A stretch of 64,000 bases of DNA from an uncultured Spartobacteria bacterium (GTDB lineage Bacteria > Verrucomicrobiota > Verrucomicrobiia > Chthoniobacterales > Terrimicrobiaceae), in contig CALCJD010000122.1 of the NCBI GenBank assembly GCA_937960895.1, positions 1-64,000 of the forward strand, given 5' to 3'. Shown piece after piece: positions 16,757 through 25,265 of this stretch. Under the pieces are notes generated by a model, which worked only from the letters and a program-made list of their open reading frames with translations, did not search any database and was not told where the DNA came from. Positions within the stretch are counted from its first letter, which is position 1. Each line of letters starts with the position of its first letter. The translations under genes and the position numbers were made by a program.

Positions 16757-18553
16757 TCACGCTTCGGATCTCTGAGCCGGCCCGCCGCCTCCCCGGGCAA
16801 ACTGCCGGTACATCCCGGCATACACCCCGCCCGCGCGGAAAAGCTCGCGGTGCGTGCCGCGTTCGATGATGCGGCCGCGGTCCAACACCAGCACAAGACC
16901 GGCCTTGCGGATGGTGCTGAGGCGGTGGGCGATGATGAAACTTGTGCGGCCGCGCAGCAGTTCGGTGAGCGCCTGCTGGATTTTCGCCTCGGTGAGGCTG
17001 TCGACCGCGCTGGTCGCCTCGTCGAGGATGAGAATGCGCGGATCGGCCAGCATGGCGCGCAGGATGCAGACGAGCTGGCGCTGGCCCAGCGAAATGCCGC
17101 GCCCCTGTTCGGCCACGACGGTATGGAGTCCGATGGCCTCGATTTCATCCCGGCAGCCGAGGCGCTCCGCGGCGGCGAGGGCGTCCGCCTCCGTGACCTC
17201 CGGCCGGGCGAGGCGCAGGTTTTCCAGGACGGTCCCGGTGAAGAGAAAATTCTGCTGCGTGACCACACCGAGCTGGCTGTGCAGCGAGTCGGTGCGGATG
17301 GACGTGGTGGGATGTCCGTCGATTTTGATGACGCCGGACCGCGGCAGATAAAACTTCGCAATCAGGTTCACCAGCGTGGTTTTTCCGCTGCCGGTATGAC
17401 CGACGAGGGCGACGGACATGCCCGGTTCGGCGGTGAAGGAGATGTCCTCCAGCACCGGGTTTCCCGTCCCGTAGGCAAAGGTGAGGTTTTCCACCTCCAC
17501 GCGGCCGGCGATGGGTCCGAGCGCCCGCGCGTCGGCGGGATCCTCCCAGGCCGGCGGCGTGTCGAGCAGCCGGAACACGCGCTCCGCACCGGCCATGGCG
17601 GCAAGGGCGGTGCCGTATTGGTTTCCCAGGACCTGAAAGGGCTGGAAAAACAGGGTCGCGAGAAACAGGAACATGATGAGGTCGCCGATGGGCATGCCGA
17701 TTTCGGGATTCAGCGCGCGCCAGCCGCCGGCCAGCAGGAGGGCGGCGGTGAAAAACTGGGCGTTCAATTCCAGCAGCGGCGTGAAGATGGCGGTATTGCG
17801 CGCGGCTCCGATGTTGTATTGGGAATGGTCGGCCACCAGTTCGCGGAAAATGCCGGCATTCTGTTCCTCGCGGGAAAATCCCTGCGTGACCCGGATCCCC
17901 CCGACCGCCTCGCTCACGCTGGCCGTGATGCGGCTGAAACTTTCCTGGATGGCCCGCTGCGCACGGCTCTGGCTCCTGCGGAACCGGCGGGTCAGAAAAA
18001 GGAGCACGGGACCGACCGCCGCCACGATGAGGAAAAGCATCGGCTCGTAGCAGAGCATGAGCAGGCCGGCGACAATCATCTGGCCGCCCTGCACGACGGA
18101 AACAAACAGCGCATCCTGCACGCCGGCGCGGATCGCCTCGATGTCGGACGTCAGCCGGCTGATCAATCCTCCCACGCGATGATTGTGGTGAAACTGCAGC
18201 GGCATGCGCATGAAGTGGCGGAAAAGATCGCCGCGCAGCCTGCTCACGACCGCCTCGCCGAACTGCAGGGCGAGTTTGATGCGGTAGTGAAAGACGACGT
18301 TTGTCGCCAGCAGGAGCGCGGTGTAGCCGGCGATTCCCAGCAATAGCCCCGTGGTGCTGCGACTGGCGATCGGACCGTTGATCACCGCACCCAGCGCCCA
18401 GGCCAGCGCCGGGAGTTGGATGGCGCGCAGCACGGTGAGGACAAGGAGAACGTTGCGCACCGGTCGCGCCTCCGGCGTTTGCCGGAACACGCGCCGCAGC
18501 AGCGCCAGCTTGAGCGGCTGACGGTGCTCGGGTTCAGGCAGCGTCGCTTTCAT
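16757..18553 (-). CDS. ABC exporter half-transporter, subunit 2 (consensus Walker B, altered signature)
   Basis: A 598-residue type IV exporter half with an N-terminal six-helix membrane domain (about residues 35-330) and a C-terminal nucleotide-binding domain. Walker A is GHTGSGKTT, the Q-loop stretch is GVVTQQNFLFTGTV, and Walker B is ILILDEATSAVD with the catalytic Glu. The signature reads ISLGQRQ rather than LSGGQ. Together with subunit 1, which has the opposite pattern, this indicates a BmrCD/TM287-288-like heterodimer with one degenerate and one working ATP site. ATG at 18553 overlaps the end of subunit 1 by 20 bp. The substrate is unknown; lipid or drug export is typical. Confidence 0.92.
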   Translation of the reverse strand: MKATLPEPEHRQPLKLALLRRVFRQTPEARPVRNVLLVLTVLRAIQLPALAWALGAVINGPIASRSTTGLLLGIAGYTALLLATNVVFHYRIKLALQFGEAVVSRLRGDLFRHFMRMPLQFHHNHRVGGLISRLTSDIEAIRAGVQDALFVSVVQGGQMIVAGLLMLCYEPMLFLIVAAVGPVLLFLTRRFRRSQSRAQRAIQESFSRITASVSEAVGGIRVTQGFSREEQNAGIFRELVADHSQYNIGAARNTAIFTPLLELNAQFFTAALLLAGGWRALNPEIGMPIGDLIMFLFLATLFFQPFQVLGNQYGTALAAMAGAERVFRLLDTPPAWEDPADARALGPIAGRVEVENLTFAYGTGNPVLEDISFTAEPGMSVALVGHTGSGKTTLVNLIAKFYLPRSGVIKIDGHPTTSIRTDSLHSQLGVVTQQNFLFTGTVLENLRLARPEVTEADALAAAERLGCRDEIEAIGLHTVVAEQGRGISLGQRQLVCILRAMLADPRILILDEATSAVDSLTEAKIQQALTELLRGRTSFIIAHRLSTIRKAGLVLVLDRGRIIERGTHRELFRAGGVYAGMYRQFARGGGGPAQRSEA

Positions 18554-20333
18554 GGTCGTGTTGCAGCATGGCCAGCCGGCGGTAATAACCCGGCTGGCGG
18601 ACCAGTTCGGACGGGCGGCCCTGCTGGACGATGCGCCCGCGGTCGAGCACAAGAACCCAGTGGGACCGGCGCAGGGCGGCCACGCGGTGGGTGGCCAGCA
18701 GGACGGTGCGCCCCTCGAGGGCCCGCTCCACTCCGGCGAGAATCTCCTGCTCGGTGTGCGCGTCCACCGCGGCGGTGGGATCGTCGAGGAGCAGGATGCG
18801 CGGATCCCGCAGGAGCGCACGGGCCAGGGCGAGGCGCTGACGCTGACCGCCGGAGAGGCTTTGTCCGCCCTCCCGCAGCACCGTGTCGTATCCCTCCGGC
18901 AGCGTCTCGATGAACCGGTCCGCCGCCGCCAGCCGGGCGGCGCGCTCGATTTCCCCGCGCGAGGCCCCGGGACGGCCGAAGGCGATGTTTTCCGCGACGG
19001 TGGCGGCAAAAAGGAAACTTTCCTGAAAGACCACCCCCACCGAGGCGCGCAGCGTCTCCAGGTCGAGCTCGCGCACATCGTGTCCGTCCACGCACACCCG
19101 GCCGGACTGCGGATCGTAGAAACGCGGCACCAGGCTGAGCAACGACGACTTGCCGCTTCCGGTGGGCCCGATGATGCCGATGCACTGTCCCGGGGCGGCG
19201 ACAAAACTCACCTCGCTCAGGGAGGGCGTCTCCCCGCCCCGGTGGGAAAAGGTGACATTTTCGAAGGCGATTTCGCCGCGGACCGCTTCCAGCCGCCGCG
19301 CCGTCGGCGCACTGCGCACGGCGAGCGGCGCGTCGAGGATTTCAAACACGCGTCCCGCCGCCGCCAGGCTCTGCTGCGCGCTGTTCATGATGCCGCCCAC
19401 GTTGGCCACCTGGGCGCCGAACTGCTGGAGGAGTCCGGAAAATACCACCAGGCCCGCGCCGAGGGGAATGGCATCGTGCATCACCAGCCAGCCGCCGTAC
19501 CCCAGCAGGATGATCAGTGTGGACTGGGTGACGGAATTGATGGTGGGCGTGAAAAGACTCACCATCAAAAACGCGGCGCGCTGCTGCCGGCAGAACGCGA
19601 GGTTTTTTTCCTCGAAGACCTCCGTGGCCCGCCGCTCGAATCCAAAGGCCTTCACAACCCCGACGCCCTGCAGACACTCGCTCAGCCAAAGCACCAATCC
19701 GTCGTACAACCGGCGGGCCTGGCGGTATTTCGGGTAGACCCGGCGGGAAAACGCCGCCGAGAGAAACCAGAGCAGCGGCATCGGCGCCAGGCAGGCCAGC
19801 GTGAGCGGCACATGGATCGACAGCATGTAGGCCAGATAGACCCCCAGCGAGAGGATCATGATGAGGGAGGGAATCATCACGCCGTCGACAAACAGGCGCA
19901 CCGACTGGACGTCGCCGGTGAGCCGGTTGATCAGCGAGCTGCTCGCGTTGGAGTCGAAGAACCGGAAATCCAGCCGCTGCAGCTTGTCGTAGAGATCGCT
20001 CCGCAACTGCACCACAATGCGCCCCTGCACCAGCCGGGCCACGGAGATCCCGTAGACGTAGTTGAGGAAGGCCCGCACCAGGGCCAGCCCGGTGATGGTC
20101 GCGGCCAGACCGGCCAGAAGCGGCAGGCCGTGCCATTCGGGCGGAAGATGAACGCCCAGCGGCCAGCGCGGCGGCGCGACGTGACTCTCGATTTCGTAAC
20201 GAATCACGTCCACGCCCATGCCGGCCAGGGCGAGCCCGGCCAGGCCCAGCACCAACAGGACCGACTGGAGGGCGAGAATGAGGAAAAATCGCCAGCGGTG
20301 ACGCCAGACCAGACCGATCAGGCGGCCCAGCAC
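18534..20333 (-). CDS. ABC exporter half-transporter, subunit 1 (degenerate Walker B)
   Basis: A 599-residue exporter half. The membrane domain covers about residues 15-330; GDVQSVRLFVDG and FGFERRATEVFEEKN are coupling-helix regions. The nucleotide-binding domain has Walker A GPTGSGKSS, Q-loop GVVFQESFLFAATV and an intact signature LSGGQRQR, but Walker B is RILLLDDPTAAVD, with Asp in place of the catalytic Glu. This is the non-hydrolysing site pattern of heterodimeric exporters. The start is GTG at 20333, one base after the pilT stop, so expression may be coupled to pilT although no functional link is evident. Confidence 0.92.
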   Translation of the reverse strand: MLGRLIGLVWRHRWRFFLILALQSVLLVLGLAGLALAGMGVDVIRYEIESHVAPPRWPLGVHLPPEWHGLPLLAGLAATITGLALVRAFLNYVYGISVARLVQGRIVVQLRSDLYDKLQRLDFRFFDSNASSSLINRLTGDVQSVRLFVDGVMIPSLIMILSLGVYLAYMLSIHVPLTLACLAPMPLLWFLSAAFSRRVYPKYRQARRLYDGLVLWLSECLQGVGVVKAFGFERRATEVFEEKNLAFCRQQRAAFLMVSLFTPTINSVTQSTLIILLGYGGWLVMHDAIPLGAGLVVFSGLLQQFGAQVANVGGIMNSAQQSLAAAGRVFEILDAPLAVRSAPTARRLEAVRGEIAFENVTFSHRGGETPSLSEVSFVAAPGQCIGIIGPTGSGKSSLLSLVPRFYDPQSGRVCVDGHDVRELDLETLRASVGVVFQESFLFAATVAENIAFGRPGASRGEIERAARLAAADRFIETLPEGYDTVLREGGQSLSGGQRQRLALARALLRDPRILLLDDPTAAVDAHTEQEILAGVERALEGRTVLLATHRVAALRRSHWVLVLDRGRIVQQGRPSELVRQPGYYRRLAMLQHDHESDAA

Positions 20334-20334
20334 G

Positions 20335-21480
20335 TCAATGCCGCAGGGTGACCTTTTTCCCCTTGTCCTGGCGGGGCGCCCCGTCGTCCACCAGGCCCGC
20401 GGAATTGGCCAGGTCGGCCTCCTCCTCGGGCAGGAAGGGTTTGAAGCGCTGCTTGTCGATGGCCTTCATGTAGGCCTCGTGCGGCGACACCGCGCCGGTG
20501 ACAAGCTGCTCCCAGATGGCATCGTCCATGAACTGCATGCCCTCGCCCTTGCCGCCGACAATGACGTCCTGGAGCTTTTGCGTGGCACCCTCGCGGATGA
20601 TGGCCGACACGGCGCTGTTGGCCACGAGGATTTCGTTCACGGCGACACGCCCGCCGCCGTCCGCGCGCTTGAGGAGGAGTTGGGCCACCACACCGCGGAG
20701 CGAGGCTGCCAGCATGGTGCGCACCTGCGCCTGCTGGTCGGCGGGGAAGACGTCGATCATACGGTCGACGGTCTTGCGCGAGTTGTTCGTGTGCAGGGTG
20801 CCAAAGACGAGAAGGCCGGTCTCGGCGGCGGTGAGGGCCAGTGAGATTGTCTCGAGGTCGCGCATTTCACCGACGAGCACGATGTCGGCGTCCTCGCGCA
20901 GCGCGGCCTTGAGTCCGGCCGGGAAGGTGACGGCATGCTCGGGCACCTCGCGCTGGGTGATGATGCTCTTTTTGTTCCGGTGAACAAATTCGATCGGCTC
21001 CTCGATGGTGACGATGTGCCGGGCGTAGCGGGTGTTGATGTAGTCGATCAACGCCGCCAGCGTGGTGCTTTTGCCCGATCCGGTGGGACCGGTGACCAGC
21101 ACGATGCCGCCGCGCATTTCGCCGAAGGACTTGATGACGGAGGGAACGCCGAGTTCCTCGAGCGTCTTGATCTTGGTCGGAATGATACGAAAGACGGCCC
21201 CGTATCCGCCGGTCTGCTTGAGGTAGTTGCAGCGGAAGCGGTTCTCCTCGTCCATCTCGTAGGCGAAGTCGAGATCCCCGGTCTCCTCGTAGCGCTGCCA
21301 GCGGGAAGGGGAACAAATTTCGCTCAACATGAAGGACATCTGCTCCTTCGTGAGGATCTCGTCGCTGATGGGGAGAATTTCGCCGTGCCGGCGCACCTTG
21401 GGAGGCTGGCCCTCGGCAAGGTGAAGGTCGGAGGCCCCCGACTCGATCAGGACTTTGAAATAATGGTCGATGTAAGCCAT
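20335..21480 (-). CDS. pilT: PilT-type pilus retraction ATPase
   Basis: A 381-residue hexameric secretion-superfamily ATPase that depolymerises type IV pili. The N-terminal PAS-like part (SGASDLHLAEGQPPKVRRHG) precedes Walker A GPTGSGKSTT near residue 130, the Asp box, Walker B IVLVGEMRDLET near 200, and the His box FGTLHTNNS. The AIRNLIRE-like C-terminal motif reads AVSAIIREG. Residues after about 355 form a family-variable tail (DDGAPRQDKGKK). It is followed one base later by the ABC exporter gene and preceded 20 bp upstream by a second PilT-like gene. No pilin assembly genes are adjacent. Confidence 0.93.
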   Translation of the reverse strand: MAYIDHYFKVLIESGASDLHLAEGQPPKVRRHGEILPISDEILTKEQMSFMLSEICSPSRWQRYEETGDLDFAYEMDEENRFRCNYLKQTGGYGAVFRIIPTKIKTLEELGVPSVIKSFGEMRGGIVLVTGPTGSGKSTTLAALIDYINTRYARHIVTIEEPIEFVHRNKKSIITQREVPEHAVTFPAGLKAALREDADIVLVGEMRDLETISLALTAAETGLLVFGTLHTNNSRKTVDRMIDVFPADQQAQVRTMLAASLRGVVAQLLLKRADGGGRVAVNEILVANSAVSAIIREGATQKLQDVIVGGKGEGMQFMDDAIWEQLVTGAVSPHEAYMKAIDKQRFKPFLPEEEADLANSAGLVDDGAPRQDKGKKVTLRH

Positions 21481-21500
21481 GGAGAGAAAGACGAGGCCGT

Positions 21501-22622
21501 TCAGCCGCTGATGACGTGGCGCATGAGGGTCTTGTTTTCCGCGCGGTAGAAGGCTTCCTCCGCGGTGATGAGCCCGGCTTCGTAGAGCTGCTGCAGGGAA
21601 TCATCCATGAGCTGCATGCCCTGCTTCCGGCCGGTCTGCATCACACCCGGCAGCATGAAGGTCTTGCCTTCGCGGATGAGGTTTCCCACCGCGGGATTGT
21701 TCATGAGGATTTCCATTGCGAGACAGCGTCCGGTGCCGTCGGCGCGCGGCACGAGCTGCTGACTGATGATGCCGCGGAGGGATTCGCTGACCATGATGCG
21801 GATCTGGTCCCGCTGGTCGGTGGGAAACACGTCGAGCACGCGGTCGAGGGTGCGGGCGGCGTTGCTCGTGTGCAGGGTGCCCAGCACCAGGTGTCCGGTT
21901 TCTGAGGCGGTGATGGCGAGCGAGATGGTTTCGAGGTCGCGCATTTCCCCGACCATGATCACGTCGGGGTCTTCACGGAGCGCGCCGCGGAGGGCGGCGG
22001 CGAAGGACCTTGTGTGCGTGTGCACCTCACGCTGGGTGACGTGGCAGTTCCGCGAGGGGATGATGTATTCGATGGGATCCTCGAGGGTGATGATGTGATC
22101 CCGGCGGGTCGTGTTGATCTCCTCCACGAGGGCGGCCAGCGTGGTGCTTTTGCCGGAGCCGACCGATCCCGTCACCAGCACGAGACCGTTGTGGTACTGG
22201 GTGAGGAGCTTGAGCTGCGGCGGGAGGCCGAGCTCGTCCATGGTTTTCACCTTGCTGTTGATGATGCGGAAGGTGAGGTCGTAGCCGAGACGTTGCTTGA
22301 CCACGCAGGCGCGGAAGCGGCCGAAGGAGTTGGCGTAGGCAAAATCAACGTCCCCGCGCTCGGCCAGGATCTCCTTCTGACGGTCGGTCAGAAATCCCAT
22401 CGCCAGCCGTTCGGTGTCGACGGCGGTCAGGACCGGCGCCTGCAGCCAGATGGGTTCCAGATTGCCGAACCGCCGCCAGATGGGACGGGAATTGACCGCA
22501 AGGTGGATGTCGGAGGCCGCCGACTCCTTGCCGACCATCAGGTATTCGTCGACGTGATCGAGCGTGCGGATTTCGTTTTGTTCCACAACTTCGACAGTGG
22601 GGGCGAGGGATTCGGAACTCAA
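21501..22622 (-). CDS. PilT/PilU-like ATPase
   Basis: A 373-residue paralogue of the downstream PilT. It keeps SAASDIHLAVNSRPIWRRFG, Walker B VIMVGEMRDLET, and the His box LGTLHTSNAART. Walker A reads GSVGSGKST, with Val where PilT has Thr. The C-terminal motif is AVGNLIREG. Two retraction ATPases in tandem, PilT and PilU, are common in type IV pilus systems, where PilU assists under load and depends on PilT. Which one is the accessory cannot be told from sequence alone, but this one has the longer N-terminus (about 25 extra residues). Confidence 0.9.
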   Translation of the reverse strand: MSSESLAPTVEVVEQNEIRTLDHVDEYLMVGKESAASDIHLAVNSRPIWRRFGNLEPIWLQAPVLTAVDTERLAMGFLTDRQKEILAERGDVDFAYANSFGRFRACVVKQRLGYDLTFRIINSKVKTMDELGLPPQLKLLTQYHNGLVLVTGSVGSGKSTTLAALVEEINTTRRDHIITLEDPIEYIIPSRNCHVTQREVHTHTRSFAAALRGALREDPDVIMVGEMRDLETISLAITASETGHLVLGTLHTSNAARTLDRVLDVFPTDQRDQIRIMVSESLRGIISQQLVPRADGTGRCLAMEILMNNPAVGNLIREGKTFMLPGVMQTGRKQGMQLMDDSLQQLYEAGLITAEEAFYRAENKTLMRHVISG

Positions 22623-22673
22623 GGGAAGAATCGATGGTGGTTGGGGCGAATCGATCGGGAGATCGAAGGGGGC

Positions 22674-23054
22674 TTATCGCGCCATTTTCCCGACCGCTTC
22701 GGCAAGAAATTTCGTTGCGTAGGAAGATAGAACCGGCTTGAGCACTGGCAAGAGGAACCGTCCCAGTCCGATCAGGACCGCCACGAAACCGGTGCGGGCG
22801 GCCGTTTTTTCCTTCCGAAGGGGTTTGGACCCCGGCTCGGCCGGCTGTACGATCGTCCGGGTGCGGGTGCGCGTCTTGGGTCCGGCCAGGATCCAGCCCA
22901 CCGCCGCCGCTCCACCGAACCAGGCGAGGGGATGGCGGGCCACGACGCGGTTGAACTTGGCCTTCAGATCGAGCTCCTGCGCCAGGGCGGCGCGATCGCG
23001 GGCGAGGGCGGATCGGGTGCGCGCGAGTTCGGCGACGAGTTGCTCCCTGGTCAT
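22674..23054 (-). CDS. YqjK-like small membrane-associated protein
   Basis: A 126-residue protein. An N-terminal coiled-coil-like helix (MTREQLVAELARTRSALARD) is followed by a short hydrophobic segment (HPLAWFGGAAAVGWILAG), a basic linker with TRTRTRT, and a second hydrophobic segment (FVAVLIGLGRFLLPVLKPVL). It overlaps the holin-like gene by ATGA. Order and architecture resemble the enterobacterial yqjD-yqjE-yqjK cluster, where the third gene is a small YqjK protein. Similarity in sequence is weak, so this rests mainly on context. Function is unknown. Confidence 0.7.
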   Translation of the reverse strand: MTREQLVAELARTRSALARDRAALAQELDLKAKFNRVVARHPLAWFGGAAAVGWILAGPKTRTRTRTIVQPAEPGSKPLRKEKTAARTGFVAVLIGLGRFLLPVLKPVLSSYATKFLAEAVGKMAR

Positions 23055-23470
23055 GATTTGAAATTCTTCAGAGCGGCAAAATCCCGCTTCAACTCCGCGG
23101 AGGTGGAGGTGAAGACCGGCGATTTCACACGGGATTTGAAATACCACAGACAGCCGGCCACGCCCAGAAAATGCGCCGCGGCCAGGGCCAGCGAAATCCA
23201 GATCCAGTCCCAGTGAAACAACGCCGCGAGGGCAAAGGCCACGAAGATCACGGCGAGAAGGTATCCGACCAGCAGGAGGATGAGCGCGGCAACGAGGGCG
23301 ACAACGGCGCGAAGATAAATGCCGGCCGCCTCGCGCCCCTCGAGACCGGCCAGGGCCAGCAGGGCCTGGAGGTGTTCGCCGAGGGACGAAAGAAAGTTCA
23401 GCAGCTCCGCCAGGATGCCGCGGTTGGATTCCCCCCCCGATTCACGGGGCGGCAGCACAGGATCCGGCAT
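23051..23470 (-). CDS. YqjE / phage-holin-family membrane protein
   Basis: A 139-residue protein with an N-terminal amphipathic part (ILAELLNFLSSLGEHLQALLAL), two adjacent strong membrane segments (AAGIYLRAVVALVAALILLLVGYLL and WIWISLALAAAHFLGVAGCLWYF) and a basic C-terminus. This is the holin superfamily III/YqjE pattern, a chromosomal family that is not a sign of phage. It lies between a DUF883 protein and a YqjK-like protein, overlapping the latter by ATGA. The trio is often stress-linked in other bacteria, but no function is assigned here. Confidence 0.8.
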   Translation of the reverse strand: MPDPVLPPRESGGESNRGILAELLNFLSSLGEHLQALLALAGLEGREAAGIYLRAVVALVAALILLLVGYLLAVIFVAFALAALFHWDWIWISLALAAAHFLGVAGCLWYFKSRVKSPVFTSTSAELKRDFAALKNFKS

Positions 23471-23481
23471 GGGCTCCGGAT

Positions 23482-23886
23482 TCAGCGACGGAAGATCACT
23501 CCAAGAACGAACCCGATGCCCAGCGCGATGCCCACCGCCTTGAGCGGGTTCTCGCGGATGTAGCTCTCGGTTTCACTCTGGAAGGTTTGCGCCTTCGCCG
23601 TGGCATCCTGATAGACAGTCTTTGCACGGCCCTTGTATTCTTCGGCGAGATGCTGGGCCTGACCGCGGATTTCCTCGTATTTGGCCGAGGCGGCTTCGGA
23701 GACATCCTTGGCGGCCGCGGCGAGGTGCTCACGCCCGGTCTCGAGAACCGACTGCGCATGCTTTTTGACGGTCTCTCCAACCGCCTTGGAGGCTTCAGCG
23801 GCGGCGTCGAGAGCCTTGCGGGCGTGTTCGGCGCTGCTTTCGAGTTTTTTACTGGCCACGGTTTTCTCGTTGTTTGTCTCGGACAT
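23482..23886 (-). CDS. DUF883 (YqjD/ElaB-like) tail-anchored protein
   Basis: A 134-residue protein, nearly all helical and rich in Ala, Glu and Lys (AEHARKALDAAAEASKAVG and similar). It ends in ESYIRENPLKAVGIALGIGF and VLGVIFRR, the C-terminal membrane anchor and glycine-zipper-like motif of DUF883. In E. coli the relatives YqjD and ElaB are inner-membrane ribosome-binding proteins made in stationary phase; that role is only a family analogy. It is first of three genes in the YqjD-YqjE-YqjK order. ATG at 23886 has AGGAACCC a few bases upstream. Confidence 0.82.
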   Translation of the reverse strand: MSETNNEKTVASKKLESSAEHARKALDAAAEASKAVGETVKKHAQSVLETGREHLAAAAKDVSEAASAKYEEIRGQAQHLAEEYKGRAKTVYQDATAKAQTFQSETESYIRENPLKAVGIALGIGFVLGVIFRR

Positions 23887-24056
23887 AAGCCTGATGGGTT
23901 CCTTTCAATCTGGCAGAACCCCGGACAGAAGCAAGCTTGTACGGTGTCCGTCCCCATCGGGGAATCCCCTGATCGGCGGCCGGTCCACGCCGCCGGATCC
24001 GCCCGACAACCGGTCCGCCTCCCGGAAACGAAGACCTTTCATCGGCCGACACTCTC

Positions 24057-24449
24057 ATGATGCTGCCCACGCTCAAACAGTTGGAACGGGCCCTCCACCT
24101 CCGGGAGGCTCTCGAAACCGTGCAAAGGGAGCTTTCGGCGGTGCTCTCCAGCCTGGCCGAGGCCGTGGCCCCGGAACCCCACAACACCGGGGAACGGGAA
24201 CCAACCCGACCCTTCGCCGACAGTCCGGGAGGCGCCCGCGAGCAACGCCTGCAGATGCGCCGGCAGGAACGCCGAACCCGCAAACGGCGCAAGCGGCGGC
24301 AGGCTTCCAAAGTCCGGCGTCCAGCGCGTCAGCCCCAACCGGAGGAATCTCCCCATCCCGCCCGCCTGTGGAACCTGCTCAGCGGAGGGGAGGTCGGGGA
24401 GGAAGAACAAGCGGAAAGGGGACGGCGGAAACCCAAAGGAAAACGCTGA
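24057..24449 (+). CDS. Small basic hypothetical protein
   Basis: A 130-residue frame with a plausible N-terminal helix (LKQLERALHLREALETVQRE), then a very basic stretch (RRQERRTRKRRKRRQASKV) that could bind nucleic acid, and a charged tail. No family was recognised. ATG occurs at 24057 and 24060. The segment is GC-rich and open in other frames too, so coding is only moderately likely; the heptad-like helix at the N-terminus is the best support. The 170 bp before it (23887-24056) show nothing recognisable. Confidence 0.45.
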   Translation: MMLPTLKQLERALHLREALETVQRELSAVLSSLAEAVAPEPHNTGEREPTRPFADSPGGAREQRLQMRRQERRTRKRRKRRQASKVRRPARQPQPEESPHPARLWNLLSGGEVGEEEQAERGRRKPKGKR

Positions 24450-24550
24450 CATGCCGGGATCGCGCCGCGCGACACGCCCCGTGTCCGCAGGGAGGGTTGG
24501 CCGCGGCGGAAAACGCCGAAGCAATCACGTAAACGCCGCCGTCACGAGGC

Positions 24551-24717
24551 GGGGAAGGAAAGGCGGAAACGGAATTCAACACGCTGATGCGGGAACTCCC
24601 ACGAAACGGAGGGCCAGCCGCCGGCCAGACCCGAAAATTCGGCACAGGCCGGACGCCATCTCAGCGTTTCAGCGTTTTCCTTTGGGTTTCCGCCTTCCGA
24701 TTTCCACCTTTCCTCCC
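24551..24717 (-). repeat. Two-hairpin intergenic repeat, copy F
   Basis: Read on the minus strand, 24551-24653 gives CCGAATTTTCGGGTCTGGCC, then GGCGGCTGGCCCTCCG and GCATCAGCGTGTTGAATTCC, alignable with the copies at 33.9, 56.4, 58.0, 58.9 and 61.0 kb. Next to it, 24660-24717 carries, in plus orientation, the tail seen at 61108-61168 (TCAGCGTTTCAGCG, then TTTCCGCCTTCCGATTTCCA). It therefore looks like two partial copies in opposite directions. The gap 24450-24717 holds no gene. Confidence 0.65.
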
Positions 24718-25215
24718 TCACCCGTCCTTCGGGACGCGCACGTAGTATTCCTTCCATCCTTCTCCTCCGGCGGGGCTCACCCAGAAGCGGTTGGGACCGT
24801 CGAAGGAAATCTGGACACGCTCGGTGGTGTTGGAAAAGGGTTCGCGGAGATCGAGGACCACCGAACGGTCATCCGCCGCGGCGACTTTGTAGGGAACGCT
24901 GATCCGGCGGGGGCCTTCCCCCCCGGACGTGGGGAATTCAAAGGTCAGCCGGGCGCCTTCGCAGCGGAGGACGATGTCGATGTAGCGCGGCGCGGATTTG
25001 GGTTTGGGCACCATCACGGTGCGTTTGACCTTCTTGGTTTTTTTGCTGCGTTTGCTGACGCGCACCGTTTCCGTCTTGGTGACCTTCACCATTTCGACCG
25101 GCATGGGAACCTTGTTCGACTTCCAGGTTCCCTGCAGGCGCGGATCGCCGGACGCGCAGCCGGTCAACCACAGGGCCAGCGCGGACAACAAGGCGAGTCC
25201 CGAGAATTTCCCCAT
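24718..25215 (-). CDS. Putative lipoprotein
   Basis: A 165-residue protein with a type II signal peptide, MGKFSGLALLSALALWLTGC, whose lipobox cysteine is residue 20. The mature part has a low-complexity basic segment (VSKRSKKTKKVKRTVMVPKP) and then beta-rich sequence (RISVPYKVAAADDRSVVLDL). SGDPRLQGTWKSNK suggests a lipocalin-like or copper-resistance-like barrel often seen in small lipoproteins, but no family is assigned. ATG at 25215 is chosen because it gives the clean signal peptide; the frame extends to 25269. Confidence 0.75.
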   Translation of the reverse strand: MGKFSGLALLSALALWLTGCASGDPRLQGTWKSNKVPMPVEMVKVTKTETVRVSKRSKKTKKVKRTVMVPKPKSAPRYIDIVLRCEGARLTFEFPTSGGEGPRRISVPYKVAAADDRSVVLDLREPFSNTTERVQISFDGPNRFWVSPAGGEGWKEYYVRVPKDG

Positions 25216-25265
25216 GGCCCGGGACTGTAGGTCAGCCCTGCGGGGGGAATCAATCCCCCATCGCA

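Noticed and set aside
23051..23470. Holin-family protein as evidence of a prophage
   Set aside because: The neighbours match the chromosomal yqjDEK-type cluster and no phage structural or lysis genes are present.
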